Source: Cheiracanthium punctorium
Taxonomy: Eukaryota; Arthropoda; Arachnida; Araneae; Cheiracanthiidae
Assembly (NCBI GenBank): GCA_038373885.1
Contig: JAWZYV010010311.1
Coordinates: forward strand, 1 to 64,000
Length of the DNA: 64,000 bases
Direction: 5' to 3'
Below, one piece after another: positions 34,988 to 46,693 of the stretch. The position numbers and the translations under genes were made by a program. How positions within the stretch are numbered: the stretch's first letter is position 1; the number at the start of each line of letters is the position of its first letter. The notes under the pieces are model-generated. The model did not search any database, was not told where the DNA came from, and saw nothing but the letters and a program-made list of their open reading frames with translations.

Positions 34988-35087
34988 CGGCCGTTTTTCA
35001 TTTCTTGGAGCCCTCCGGTAATGAAGAAATAAGAGAGGAAAATGGGCATGACATTACCAAGACAACTGACAGTGTTCATTTTTTCAT

Positions 35088-35255
35088 ATGGTTTTTCATT
35101 CTCAAGGTCGCTCCTGCACTTCAAACGGGAATCTTTCAGAAATAAACAAACATGGGGATTTATTTGAAATCGCTGCATTAGGAAGTATGAGTTCTGAAGA
35201 ATTTGATGATAGTATTTTACACGAATTATCAATTCCCCGAGAAGATAGTTACTAA
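35088..35255 (+). CDS. Candidate last exon or small ORF, unknown product
   Basis: From ATG at 35088 (or from an acceptor-like CTCAAG at 35104) the frame is open for 55 codons to TAA at 35253. It is rich in Ser, Glu and Asp with phrases HGDLFEIAALGSMSSEEFDD and HELSIPREDSY, which looks more like protein than chance. AATAAA-type signals follow at about 35283 and 35334. No domain is recognised and no partner exon was found; it could also be the tail of an unrecognised transposon gene. Confidence 0.25.
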   Translation: MVFHSQGRSCTSNGNLSEINKHGDLFEIAALGSMSSEEFDDSILHELSIPREDSY

Positions 35256-35589
35256 ATAATTAGAACTTCATAAAATATTTATAAATAAATTAAACTTCTT
35301 GTGAACATTAGATGTAAACAAACCTGTATTTTTAATAAAATAATTATAAAAAAAAACTGAATTTGTAATTAATCTATAATTATTTTAAGTTTTTATCTAC
35401 TATATACCAATGATTTGTGTCCAGTTGTTCTTACTGCAGTTGAAATAAAAAATAATTAGTTTATGATGTGCATAGATATTAGTGATAAATGACTATTAGA
35501 ATATAACAGGCAGAAGGAGAGAAACCTAGCTACGTCTAATTCCCAGTAACCTCTGTAAGCTGGCAAGCCCCTGCTCATTTCTTTACAGG

Positions 35590-35641
35590 CAGTGGCGTAG
35601 CCAAGGGTGGGGACAGGGTTGTCACCACAGGGTTGTTCATA
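35590..35641. mobile_element. 52-bp remnant of a hAT MITE with exact target duplication
   Basis: CAGTGGCGTAGCCAAGG begins at 35590. The 8-bp flanks tttacagg (35582-35589 and 35642-35649) are identical, yet the right inverted repeat is missing. It belongs with the MITEs at 6238, 28236 and 33454. Confidence 0.6.
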
Positions 35642-35649
35642 TTTACAGG

Positions 35650-36615
35650 ACATACACAAAACTGGCAATCGATTTGGTTTTAATTATTAAGCCATACCTG
35701 ATAGCCCACAAAGAGAACATGATTCTTTATCAAAATATTTTAAGATTTTTCTACAGAAAATTAAAGTATATTACTCCCCACAAAATTTCTCAAAATCTTA
35801 ATACAGGGGTCTCGATTAATCAAACGAGATGATTATCTGGAATGTCATAGCCAAAAATGTTATTGAAAACCTTAAAACAATATACAATATAAACTTGCTC
35901 TTTAACTTAGCAGAGAAGGATATGAGAATTTTTCTTTCTTTTCCTTGCAAGTGTATAAATATCAAACACATGAAACATTAACTCTCTGGAACTTTAAAAC
36001 ACTTGGATTCTAATGTAATCATGCTATTTTACATTTTATTTCTTTCACATAAGCAGCTATCAAACCAATGAGATCTTTCAAACTACCAGAGTCAAAAATG
36101 CACAAAAATCTTCTAGTTTTAATTTAGGGGTGCTCCAAACACTGTCACTTTAAAAAAGATCACCCTGTACATTAGCACATACAAATTTTAATTATTTCAA
36201 GTACAGAACATAAAGTTTAGTTTACTTTGTGGATATTTTTGGAAAATAAAAACAGAATGAAAAATTCTAAATATTTCTACAAATGTTACGTTCTTCTACA
36301 AAGAATAAAATTATATATATCATGCAACTTTTGGGAAAATTTTCAGGCACAACAATAATATTGTGAAATCGATTGAAATGCTTAACATTTAGAAAACTAT
36401 AGCAGAACACTATACGTTCATTTTTTTTTTTTTTTTAATGTTTCATAATTTTTATTGGTTTACAATTTGTAAGATGGTTTGGTAAAGTTTGTTAAAAGAT
36501 ATTCATACAATTTTAATATCATTGGATTCTTTTTAAAACTATTAAAAAATACATCTTAAAAAAAAAAAAAAAGACAGTAAATAGAGAGTGAAAATGCAAG
36601 ATTGATAACACTTAC
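35650..36615. other. AT-rich DNA, possible intron of the minus-strand exon
   Basis: No coding signal recognised. If the exon at 36616-36742 is real, this is intron on its 3' side. Confidence 0.3.
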
Positions 36616-36742
36616 TTGTGTCTCCTTTGTCTACTATATGATAGATTTCACCTGATTTCCCATGCAAGCAGGCATGCCAGATAGCACGACACATGTCAAA
36701 GACATGCACAGTGTGCATTTTTATGTCTTTGTGCCACAAAAG
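36616..36742 (-). CDS. Likely internal exon of an extended SDR / epimerase-dehydratase-like gene
   Basis: On the minus strand a pyrimidine-rich acceptor (tttgtttttctaaatAG at 36743 onward) opens a 127-bp exon in phase 0 that ends at a consensus donor GTAAGT (36615 downward) in phase 1. The 42-residue peptide contains KDIKMHTVHVFDMCRAIWHA and GEIYHIVDKGDT, resembling the C-terminal half of NAD-dependent epimerase/dehydratase proteins (extended short-chain dehydrogenases), where a VHV-D-CRA helix follows the substrate region and GEIYN-V-D precedes the next strand. The catalytic Tyr-Lys would be in upstream exons, at higher coordinates or outside the window. It is the best candidate for a host protein-coding exon here. 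The family assignment is from memory of the pattern and is moderate. Confidence 0.5.
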
Positions 36743-37421
36743 CTATTTAGAAAAACAAATTATAAAATAAGATGCCAAGAAATAGAAAAGTTGGAAAGTG
36801 ATCAAGCTACTTTGTTAAAAAACACCATGAAAAATAAAATATAACCACAGAGTGCTAAAAAATAATGAATCTTTTTCTTTTACTTAAAAATTAAATGTCT
36901 GGGAAACCAAGAAACAGTTCAAATTATCAAACATACAAATAAATCTCATAACAAAACTACACCTTAACACAGAAAAAACAATGTTAGTAAACACCAGAGA
37001 GAATTAATACTGCAAATCACTTTCTGTAAGTATAACTTACCATCATCATGAAAAAATTATGAACTTGGAGATACAAATTTAAAAAAAGCCCTATTTTATT
37101 TATAATTAAAAATGCAGTCAGACATCACTATCTCAACACTCTCAAAGGTGTATCATAAGTAGAATTTTGCAATAACTACAGTAAAACATATCTGTGAACC
37201 TACTATTTTGTTTGTAAATGACTGGGTAGTTTATTATTTGACCAACACGAGAAGGGAAATCTTGGTGGACAAGTTTATTTTCTCCTAGGAAAGAAGAGTG
37301 AAAACACGGGAAGCGTTGTAGGGTTATAAGAAGTTCTTTTGGTGGGAAACTGGATTGTTTTTTATCATTGCGATTTTTCTTATCTGCTTGCTAGTTTGTT
37401 TTTCTTTGCTCTCTTAATTTT
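36743..37421. other. AT-rich DNA, possible intron
   Basis: No feature recognised. Confidence 0.3.
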
Positions 37422-37640
37422 ATGACTACTTTTCTTAAATATCAAAACAACTGTACTTTTCAGAACAACTTAATGTCTTCTAAAGGAAGAACTGTTTGTT
37501 CTAAAGAACGAAACATCGTAAATAAAGTACAAATGTTTTTGGAAAATGAAGCTCATAATTCCGAAATAAGCATTCCGATCCAGAAGTTACTAGAATGGAC
37601 TGGTGCTGCAGCGGGCCTTTCAATGAAGACTATTCAATAA
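37422..37640 (+). pseudogene. N-terminal helix-turn-helix fragment of a DDE-type transposase-like protein
   Basis: The likely start is the second Met, MSSKGRTVCSKERNIVNKV, followed by ISIPIQKLLEWTGAAAGLSM and KTIQ, then a TAA; the next codons (IKREC) still fit the pattern. The layout (basic start, ERxxVxxV helix, A-T-GLS-xTI/V-xRI-KE) is that of the DNA-binding start of arthropod IS630/Tc1-related DDE proteins. The in-frame stop and absence of the catalytic part indicate a relic. No TIRs were found. Confidence 0.4.
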
Positions 37641-40600
37641 ATAAAAAGGGAATGTTTCATCTTCCGCTGAAAAGCTATTGACTCCATCTTAAGTCATTAA
37701 TTTCTTTTTATCTGCAATTAAAGTGTGAAGGTCTAGGATTCTGGCCTACCACACAGCTGTCGATCTAACGGTCTAGAGTTTTGCATGGTTTTAACCACAT
37801 GTAACGTGATTAAAGAACTTTTCCCCCCTTACCTTTCCATACAGTGAAATGTTAAATGTATTTGTTTCTTTCACCAACAACACTTCGTTTAGCTCCAATA
37901 TGCTTAAAAATTCAATTATTATTATTATTATTAATTTTCTGAAATTAAAATAAAATTTCAATTGTCGTTCTGGATAATTTTTATCTTAAAACTTTCCCGA
38001 TGAATTAGGCAAACAGCCCTGATAGGGGGGTCATGTGCCACCTCGGACCCCCCACTAGCGCCACGCTTGCCACTGTATAAACGAGATAGTGTTTTAAACT
38101 GCTGAACAATAAGACTAAATCTCTGATAACAAAACAAATTTTGGAAAATATATAAATGGCAGAATAAAAAAAAGGGTAAAAAAAGAGTGCTGTCTAGCCA
38201 AATAATGCAGCCCTAATTAAAACTCATCTCTCCTCCTTATTTATCACTGTCCCATTCATCGCTATACCATACAAATAAACTTTCCCAGTACCACATGATG
38301 CTTATGTCACACCCGCAATCTCCTGACAATATTTAGAGTCACTCAAAAAGACTTTCAATACATTAAAAACTATGATCAGCCACTGTTTGGGCTGTGCTGA
38401 AAATATCACCAACTGTTGCCATGCTTTCTATCTTTGGCAAAATATTGCCAAATTCAGCGCAAAAAATAAATTTTATAAACTGAGCTTTCCATGGTCACAT
38501 TTTGCCAAACACAAGGGATATAAATATAGGATAGAAAAAGCTACATGTTATTGAAATAAGTTTAAATGAAATGCATCAAAATTTGTTAGCCCAGTACTAC
38601 TTGCAAACAGACAACCAGCTTGTGCCATGTTAATTCAGTTTGTGTACTGTAACTTAATTCTAGTCACCTTTATATTTTTAACTCAAAACGAACACTTTAA
38701 AAGTATTTTACTCATTTTCTAATGATTTTGTCAAAGTCAAATCTGTAGCCAAGCAAAAACGTCGGCGAAATTGCCATTTTGAACAACCAGTTGAAATGCC
38801 GCATAGACACGAAATGAAAATGATGTCATCCTCAAGCATCGAATCATATTTTATATTTCAGATTATTTATTAGAGATTTCATTAAAAATTAGTATGATTT
38901 CCTTAATTATTAGTACAAACCTACAAGTTAGGAGTATGCATAAGTAATCTCTCTATTCTAAAAAAAAGTGAAGGCCGCTGTCATAGCTTGTTGACTTATC
39001 TTCTCCTAAACCATGGGGATTTGAATTTCGAGAAACATGTTCCTGAATGCAGAAAACTCCGAGGAACCTGATAAGGTGACTTAATTTCGAAAATCGAATT
39101 ACTTTAGAAGATATTAATAAAAAAACTGAAAAAATAAAACATAATAGTTGCCAGATTTGGCATAAAATCATTCCTTTGCAAATAATTCCTTTGCAACAAA
39201 GCAATTTCAAGTATGTAGAATCGCGTGAAATCGACAAACATGAAGAAGAATTACATCCATTTTACACCAAATTAAAAAGTATATGAAATAAGTAACTCAA
39301 AATGTGTTACACAAATTTGACAATTTTCAAATAGTAAGTTCGCTTAGACAACAGTTTAGAATTCGCGATTATTCGTTTTTCTAAAACAGAATAACTAATA
39401 TCTTGAAAATGAAAAATAATTAAAATGCAGAAGCCAGTTCGGTCCAGACAGATTATTTGCTACCAGTAGAAATATTTGGCGGGGTTAACTATGCCATTAT
39501 AATAATTATTTGGATATTTGCCAGCACGGCGAGATGGTATAATTTGTGGTGCTAAGTACGCCAATCTGCAAAGTATTATGTAAATGAAAATATGGATAAC
39601 GGTTTTCCGGGAACCTTAAATGAACAGTAATTATAGGTTGTGAGCATGTGTAAATCGCCAAATAATGAAAAGTCGCCATTGGTGGCAAGCTATCCTAGCT
39701 GTGCCATAGTTTTTATCAAAGAAAGTATTGTTTTCTTACAGTTAAAATATTAACTATACATATACGCAAGTCGTCAAATTATGAAAATTCTCCATAATTG
39801 GCTAATACGCAAGGCGTACCATGGGTTTCACATAATTACAAATAGTGTGAGGTTTAAATTTTTATGTTCCAAGCAACATGCAAGAACCAAGCAATGTGTA
39901 GCTCGGTAACATTCTATCTTATCTAACGTTTGGATTTTGTTTGTTGAAATTATGTCTTTTTTACGAATAAGTCTTTTTAGGGCCAAATGCCACATACGAA
40001 ATGCGAGCGTAGCGAGTCTAGGGGCCTTGGCCCCTAGTTTAGAAAATAAACTTAGTTATATTTTAAGAAAATCTTTTTTTATGCTACAACTTTTCAAACA
40101 TGTTTTTTTTTTCCTTTTTGTCCAGGCTGGAACTTTCAAAGAAAGTAAAATATTTTGTCCATAATACGAAAAAAATCAGATGTCTGGAATATTCACACAA
40201 CCAGGGGAGGGGGGACATCCCCCAAAACCTTGTTCCCTATTAGTACCAACATTCTATGCTGGAAAGGTCATAGATCTTGTCAATATTTGAGAAAATGGAT
40301 AATTTCGTTATTGTAGACTGTCATGACTGAAGTGTATTTGAAGAAAGTGATTGCAACAAATATAAAAAGACAACTTTTATTTAACGAGAATATAACATGA
40401 CAAAAAATATCACAGACTGTTTATTGCTGCTATGTAAATTCACTTGAATAGCTGCTAAAAATATGGCCAAACTTTCTTAAAAAACACTTTTGGTCTTCAG
40501 GAATCAAAGATTAAAAAAAAAAAAATTCAGAGACACAATATCCGGTAAAACAAGATCAACTTGTGAGATTTTGTTCAAAAGACTTGATGCAGCATTAACT

Positions 40601-41181
40601 TGCTTTGCCTGAGGAGTGTAATTAAGGAGCGTAATTAAAATAAACTTCTAATTTTTATTTAAAAACATCTTGTTAGTTGCTATAATCCCGCACATTCAAT
40701 TCCTAAAGCATCTTAAACTTCTCGCCAATTCCAAAAATTCTACTAAAGAAACTGCTTCAAAATAAAGAAAACATTTCTACTGCGATGCCTGCCGTTCCCA
40801 CTACAGTCGCCCTGCCGGCTAGACTGCCGTAGCTGATAAAGGTTACTTGCAGCCTTTTCCTTCTTCCACTGACATTCACAAGTGCTCTCAATTTTATTTA
40901 CTGGAGCACCGGCGATGAACTCAATTCCCGAGTTGTCCTTCAGCTACTCAGCTGACAGGGAGTTTGCCAAATTCCCGTGGCATGCTTCTGATTGGATGAA
41001 TGGCTTTCAGCAGTTTTTTCCAGGTGATGCGAACTGTTCCAACCAACCATTATACTGTTTCAAGATGGTGGTTGTTTTGAAACGCGAGATGTACATGGTG
41101 CATCGAAAAAAAAACATTAACGAAAGTAGAAAATGTTTCAAACACATTTTAAGCTTAATTAAAGGTGTCTAGCATTTATTA
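37641..41181. other. Unassigned AT-rich DNA
   Basis: Includes a hAT-like right end (CGCTTGCCACTG, ending about 38075) without a matching left end; a Helitron-5'-like diverged segment at about 38990-39240; a 9-bp-arm palindrome CTAGGGGCCTTGGCCCCTAG at 40018-40037; and a GC-richer stretch at 40780-41050 with open frames but no domain. Confidence 0.35.
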
Positions 41182-41276
41182 ATTGTAATTTATGGAAGAA
41201 ATGCCATGGCATTTATGAGTATAAAAGTTAAAAAATAGTATGCGGCATTTACAATACTTTTAATTTTTTTTTTTGT

Positions 41277-42186
41277 AGGGATTAATCATTTTGAAACTTA
41301 ATTTATTCTGACTTTAATAACTTAATCTTTGTTTTCGATAGCTTAAGTAAAATATAACTAAAGTTTAAATAAAAACCTTTTCCCATGTTTCAAAACTCAA
41401 ATCCGTTCTCCCGTTGTCGCAAAAAAAAAAGGGTTTAATAGCTATTCTGTTGAAGCAGAGTTACGTTTTTTGTAAACGGCCACATGAGCATCTTTTAAAA
41501 ATCAAAACAACCTGTACCGGCAAAGTTGAGAAGCTCTTACGCTTCTTGCCGAAGTTAGTATTCTTTTCTGTGCTGATTAGCACAAGAATCATTCTTTCAA
41601 TAAGTAAAAATCTTTATACAAATGTTTAACCATTTTGCCGGATGCAAATAACTTTGCTCCCGCACGCGGCGGTCCCAGATCGTACATTATGTCAGCCAGC
41701 AGTTTCTACCGCTGTATAAAGGCTTTCAATCTTAGTCGTTTGCCGGAGAGCGTAGGGCAAAGTTCAGCCAGTGGCTAGGAGCCGCGTTTAAATTAATTTA
41801 ATTTAGACTGCGAATTGCAGGAATCTTTAGTTAAAGAAAAATGAAATTTTAAGTAGAATCTTTTGGCTGTAGTATCAGCCTGTTGTGTTAATTATGTAAG
41901 CTTTCCAAAATGTAAAATTTAAAAGTTCGTTTCAAATTTAGCTAAATGTCTTTAATTTAAAAATGTTTCATAATGATTAATCAATGGCTCATGAGACTGT
42001 AATGATTTTTGATATTCAACATGTATCCTGCAAAATGTCATGATTACTTATATAACTTGTAAGTGGAAATTGTTTTTAATAAACATACTTTAGCCTATTT
42101 ATGGCTTTGTTTCTATTTTCAAATTTAACAATAGTAAGCAGATGTTAGGCCTCATGATGTTTTGTTCCTCAAGAACAACATTTTTT
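41277..42186. other. ~0.9-kb insertion in element U copy 2
   Basis: Bounded by comparison with copy 1. No TIR or LTR recognised. Contains a GC-rich patch (41655-41790) and AATAAA at about 42078; it could be a captured or inserted gene fragment, but no domain is visible. Confidence 0.5.
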
Positions 42187-42807
42187 AAAACTGATCTTCA
42201 ACGAAAAATCATAAAATTTGTTGAGTGATAATTATCTCAAAAGATGGCACCACCACCGATCATGTACTTTTTAGCATGCACAGAGCACAGCGTAGCAAAT
42301 GGGATTGCGAACCTACTCCTGTAGAAAAGCAGTTTTATCCAGTTCTGTAGAAAGTGAGACGTTAGAGCACCATGAGAAGGGTCCATGTCCCACCCTCTGG
42401 ATTGGATGGCTTCATAAATCCAACCGATGTCTCATCAATTAAGTAAAAAAAAAAAATAGTAGTAAATCTTTTATATCTACCCCTAGCAGCAATCTTTGCT
42501 CGGGCTTTACCAGGCCTATGATCGGTGCATCGGCTATTCATCGCCTGATCATTACTGATCATCCTTAATTTTTCGTATGTTCATCTTTTCCCGATGATCG
42601 AATCTTTACACTGAGGTCTGATAGGCGCTTTCAAGATTGCGAAGGGTAAAGTGAGCAAACAGGTTTATATCTGTCTTTCTCCCAAGTAGCTGAACGGCTC
42701 GATATCTCCGTTCCTTCATTAATGTGCAAAGAGCATCATATGAACACCATATGTTTGTTTTAAGGTTGCTGATTGGCTAAGCTATTACGCGGAAGCAGTT
42801 TGAACAG

Positions 42808-43411
42808 TTTTCGCAAAATCTCAAAATCTAATCCAAATTTTAAGACACTTTAGGGGCATAGTTTAAATTGTACGACCACCTATCGTGTCACTAAATTTTG
42901 CTTTATTCACTTAAGTCGTATGTGATGCCCCGACAAAAATTTACGCAGTTTGAAACAATTTTCAGAAAAAATCTCAAACTCTAATTTTTTTTTTTTTTAA
43001 TCCGACGATTATAGCTTAAGGTGAGTGATTGCCTATCATGTCAGTAAATTTCATTCCTTTCGCTTTAGTCACTTTTACGTGATGTGCGAATAAAAATTTA
43101 CGCAGTTTGAAACAAGCTTCGAAAAATCTCAAAATCTATAGAGAGATTTTTAAAATATTCATTATAATGAATATTTTTAAAAATTCGAAGCCTATACTTT
43201 AAGTTAAGTGACCACCTATCATGTCAACAAATTTTATTTAATTCGCTTCAGTCAATTTTACGTGATGTGCGAATAAGAAAAGACAGAACTTTTTTTTTTT
43301 CTTTTTTTTTACGGCCGTACACAGGTCCCAAATGCTTAAAACGGATAGAAATCGCAAAATCTTTTTAATTTTGAGTAGTGTACAGGAAAGGTCTAGTTTT
43401 ATTTAAATAGA
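42808..43411 (-). mobile_element. Helitron copy E, 5' part
   Basis: On the minus strand starts TCTATTTAAATAAAACTAGA at 43411 and shares with copy A the interior repeats (AAATCTCAAAATCTA, CACCTATCATGTCA, GCAGTTTGAAAC). The 3' hairpin and CTAG end are missing. Confidence 0.65.
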
Positions 43412-43477
43412 AACTTAAATGTTCCAATTCCGAACTTGAAACAACAATCACATCCAATTTTAGTCTCGCCAATAACG

Positions 43478-43560
43478 TGTCAGACCCCCGTCTAGTGGTT
43501 AGAATGCTCGGTTATGAAGCGTTAGTTCTCCAGTTCGAAACCAAGTCTCGGAAGCTTGAA
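43478..43560 (+). repeat. tRNA-derived SINE head
   Basis: A box TAGTGGTTAGAATG (from 43493) and B box GTTCGAAACC (43533-43542) at tRNA-like spacing. Followed by a T run at 43621-43645. Tail limits not defined. Confidence 0.55.
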
Positions 43561-43620
43561 AAATGAAGTTCAGATGGCAGCATTAAAATTCAAAGAGAAG
43601 AGGAAGAAGTTCGAATTTGC

Positions 43621-43652
<32 letters not shown>

Positions 43653-45005
43653 AAAAATTTTATCTAGCTGGGATATACCCCAATTTTTATCGATTGTTCA
43701 GTTTAAAACTTAGGTCATAGGCTTCACATCCTAAGTTGCAAGGTGTTTGCTCTTCCGAGATGAATATAACCCCAATCGCATCGGCTTTACAACGGCTCTA
43801 CGCCCAATTTCCCCCCCTTGCCGATAATCCAACCCTACTATTCGGGAGAGGACATGCCCGAGCAAAATCCGAGATAAGAGCCCCCGACGCGATGAAGAAC
43901 CTTGCATGGCGCGCGCTGCGCTTCCTCCCTGTCCGATCATCGGCGTTTCAGGAACCGATGACCATTTGCTACTAGGGACATTTTAGAACTATAATTAAAT
44001 TTTAATGAAGGTTTGAAGATATATGTTGTAGGGTTAAAGTTACGTAAAATACCACAAAAGTGCACTGCCCTCTATTAAATGCACCCATTTTTCACATAAA
44101 CCTCTATTGTTCTTAAAATACCAAATTTCACCAAAACTAGTCTATGTTGCACCCTGGTGCGAGTTTAACCCTTCGCCTCCCCAAAAAAGTAAATCTAAAA
44201 GTTATTTATTTATTTATTTATTTTTTGCCGTGCGGCTTTGTGCCCTGTGCAGGAGCACTCTACCGAATAAACACTGCCAACTAATTGGCATGCTCAAGAA
44301 ATGCTGAGTGCTTTTAAAATAAATCCCAATGTGATAAATATCAAAAGTAATAAATAAATAGAAACATCAAGAGTTATTACACAACATTCAGTTTGAAACA
44401 AACAATTTGCTGAAGCAAGCTCATTACATAATCAACAGCTGGCCATCTGGGAAAAAAAAATGTTTACTTTTAACTGGAGCCTCTACTCCACACACCTCCA
44501 TCAATCGCTCTTTTCATTTTAATGGCGCATGGTAGTCTGTCTGAGCTTTTTGCATATGCAAGAAGTTTTTTAGAAGTTATTTTTTTATTTCTATAAATTT
44601 GCCTTTGTGAATATAAATATTGATATCTTTGATTATTTGAAAATAGAAATCATAAGCTTCATAAAATAGCGGTAAATACTTTAAAACATTCTATGGGAAG
44701 GGGGGGAAAAAAGATTATTCACCTTCTCCCGAAATATATCTGATCAACGTAATAGCTTTTTTAATAAATTAGGTGTAAGTAATGCAACATATTTTTTATT
44801 TATTTTTTTAATTAAGAAACTATTTTAGAAAATATTGAATTTTAATCTGGCATTCACTTCTTCCGACCACGATCAACCCCCACTCCTCTCCCACCAATGA
44901 TTGTGGCTGCGGTGTCCATGCCGAGTGCAGCGTTTCTGATGATTTTCTAGTTAACTAAGCTCATTTTCATGCGTGCGGCATTTCTTCCATAAATTAAGGT
45001 AACTG

Positions 45006-46601
45006 AAATAATTTATTTACATTACGAATTGAAAAAAAAAAACTAAGCTATTTAAAAACCTTCATTTTTAAACTTTTGTTGCAGCTTCTAGAGAGTAAGA
45101 AAACCTCAAAATTCAGGTAAGTTTCAATCATTAAATAAGCATAAGATATAGGAAAAACATGATTCACAAATAACACTTATTTGGGACAAAAAAGACATAT
45201 TTTTTTAATAGTAATATTACTGTAGCTATAAATGAAAGTCCAATACATGACTGACTTTTATGCAGGGAAAATATTTTGACGATTTTTTCTGCTTCAAAAT
45301 GGGGGTACAACTATTATGTGAGGGTGACTATTACGGTAGTTCATTTAATTATTCTTTTTTTCTTATTAGAGCATTAGCTTCCATTTTGCGAACAGTTGAT
45401 AACTTTTTGAGGATATTCAAACTACAGCGAGAGAGAAAAAAAAAATTACTTCTTTCTTATTTTTAAGGAGGAGAAATTTGTTTTGAAAATCATTCATTTA
45501 AAATTTTCTTTCAAATCTTGAAAAAAAAAGAAATAATAATAATTGCTAATTTAACTCTTAAATATATTATGTCGGCCCCTCCTCCCGCACTTTTTTTTTT
45601 CTAGCATTAGGCTTATCGTCAACCAGGCTCGTGGGTTATTTAAAAGGAGGTTCACAAAACAAATTTCGAAAATTAAATATGCAGATACGATGCACCTTAC
45701 AAATTAAAATCGATTTGCGTTTCCAGCAGTTAAAGAAAAACAATGCACGCAACTGAAAGAAAACAAATCATCTTGGGTCTTACATATTGTCACCAAGATA
45801 AGTTTTAGCAAAGGTGCTGTCTTGATTCATTTTATTACAATTTTTTTTTCAAAGGATACTATTGAAAAGTGTCATTGCTTTAGCTCCGAAACACGCTTTT
45901 TAACTTCTATCTTAATTATTGACACTAGTTTGTAAAAAAATAATGCAGTAAAAAATGATAGAAATAAAGGAAATATTAAGAAAATGAAATAAAAATTAAC
46001 GTACGTAACAAACCGAGAGGAAAACCGGAAGTGATAACGCAAAATTGGTCCTGTGTGCACAACGGAATGATTTCATCAGTGCCGTACTTTTCGACAGCTG
46101 TCTCAGTTTCTGACCCCAGAGAGCGGTTCAGAGGAAAATTTTCTGTTTGCACGTGCGATTAATTAGTCTGTATTGTAGTAACCTACACAACAGTGTGTTA
46201 GCTATAATAATCGTATTTAATAACAGTAGGGGGAGGAGGGAGAGAGTAAAACTCACGTTTTAAATTCACACCTATCTAGAAGTGTGCTTAATATTTGTTT
46301 CAAATTTAATTTGTTAATGTGTTTATTCTTTAGTTTTTCCTTTGGGGGTTCACGTCCTCATGTGCTCAAATGGAGGAGCCGCCAGTGTCGTCAACACAAA
46401 AAATGTGTAATAATATCATATATGCTTAATAAGAAAAAAATCTTAAAAAGTTTTAAAAGCATATAAAGCATTTAGAGCTATTCAGAAATATCAGAGGAGT
46501 GTTTAGGCATATTAGCGATTTTATTATTGTTGTTTGATTTATATCAGCTCTAAACTATGTTTACTTTATAACATATAAGACAAAGGTTTTTTTCTGGGTT
46601 A
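45006..46601. other. AT-rich DNA
   Basis: No gene recognised. The minus-strand frame at 45872-46060 is hydrophobic but has no context. Confidence 0.35.
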
Positions 46602-46638
46602 AAATTTTTTATTTGGGAATACCTTATTCCCCCGTACA

Positions 46639-46680
46639 CGATATATATTTCGGTTACACACATAACCATCTTCAGTCGTT
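46639..46680 (-). ncRNA. Hammerhead-ribozyme-like motif, left end of family 1
   Basis: Mirror image of the motif at 50010-50051: ACGA, CTGAAGA, a GGTTA/TAACC stem II, GAAA, short AT stem III, then TCGT. Confidence 0.5.
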
Positions 46681-46693
46681 TCTGGATCTCTCA

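Larger units (their letters stand above)
42481..43977. mobile_element. 1,497-bp TIR insertion in element U copy 2
   Basis: Begins CCCTAGCAGCAA and ends TTGCTACTAGGG, inverted at 11 of 12. Copy 1 shows the empty site as tctac|attttag, so the insertion duplicated only AC (42479-42480 and 43978-43979). It carries a Helitron remnant and a SINE. No transposase recognised. Superfamily unknown. Confidence 0.6.
41182..45005 (-). mobile_element. Element U copy 2, inverted relative to copy 1, with two insertions
   Basis: Left end AATTGTAATTTATGGAAGAA and right end CTTCCATAAATTAAGGTAAC match the ends of copy 1 in reverse order. Collinear blocks include the GCGGCATTTACAATACTTTT, TCTTCAACGAAAAATC, AAGATGGCACCACCACCG and AAAATACCACAAAAGTGCAC regions. 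Two segments absent from copy 1 are present: about 41277-42186 and exactly 42481-43977. Confidence 0.7.

Noticed and set aside
38024..38075. hAT MITE between CAGCCCTGATAGGGG and CGCTTGCCACTG
   Set aside because: The two ends are not convincing inverted repeats and the 8-bp flanks differ.
40018..40037. Helitron-like terminus in the palindrome CTAGGGGCC..GGCCCCTAG
   Set aside because: No spacer between stem and CTAG and no shared family sequence; left as a simple palindrome.
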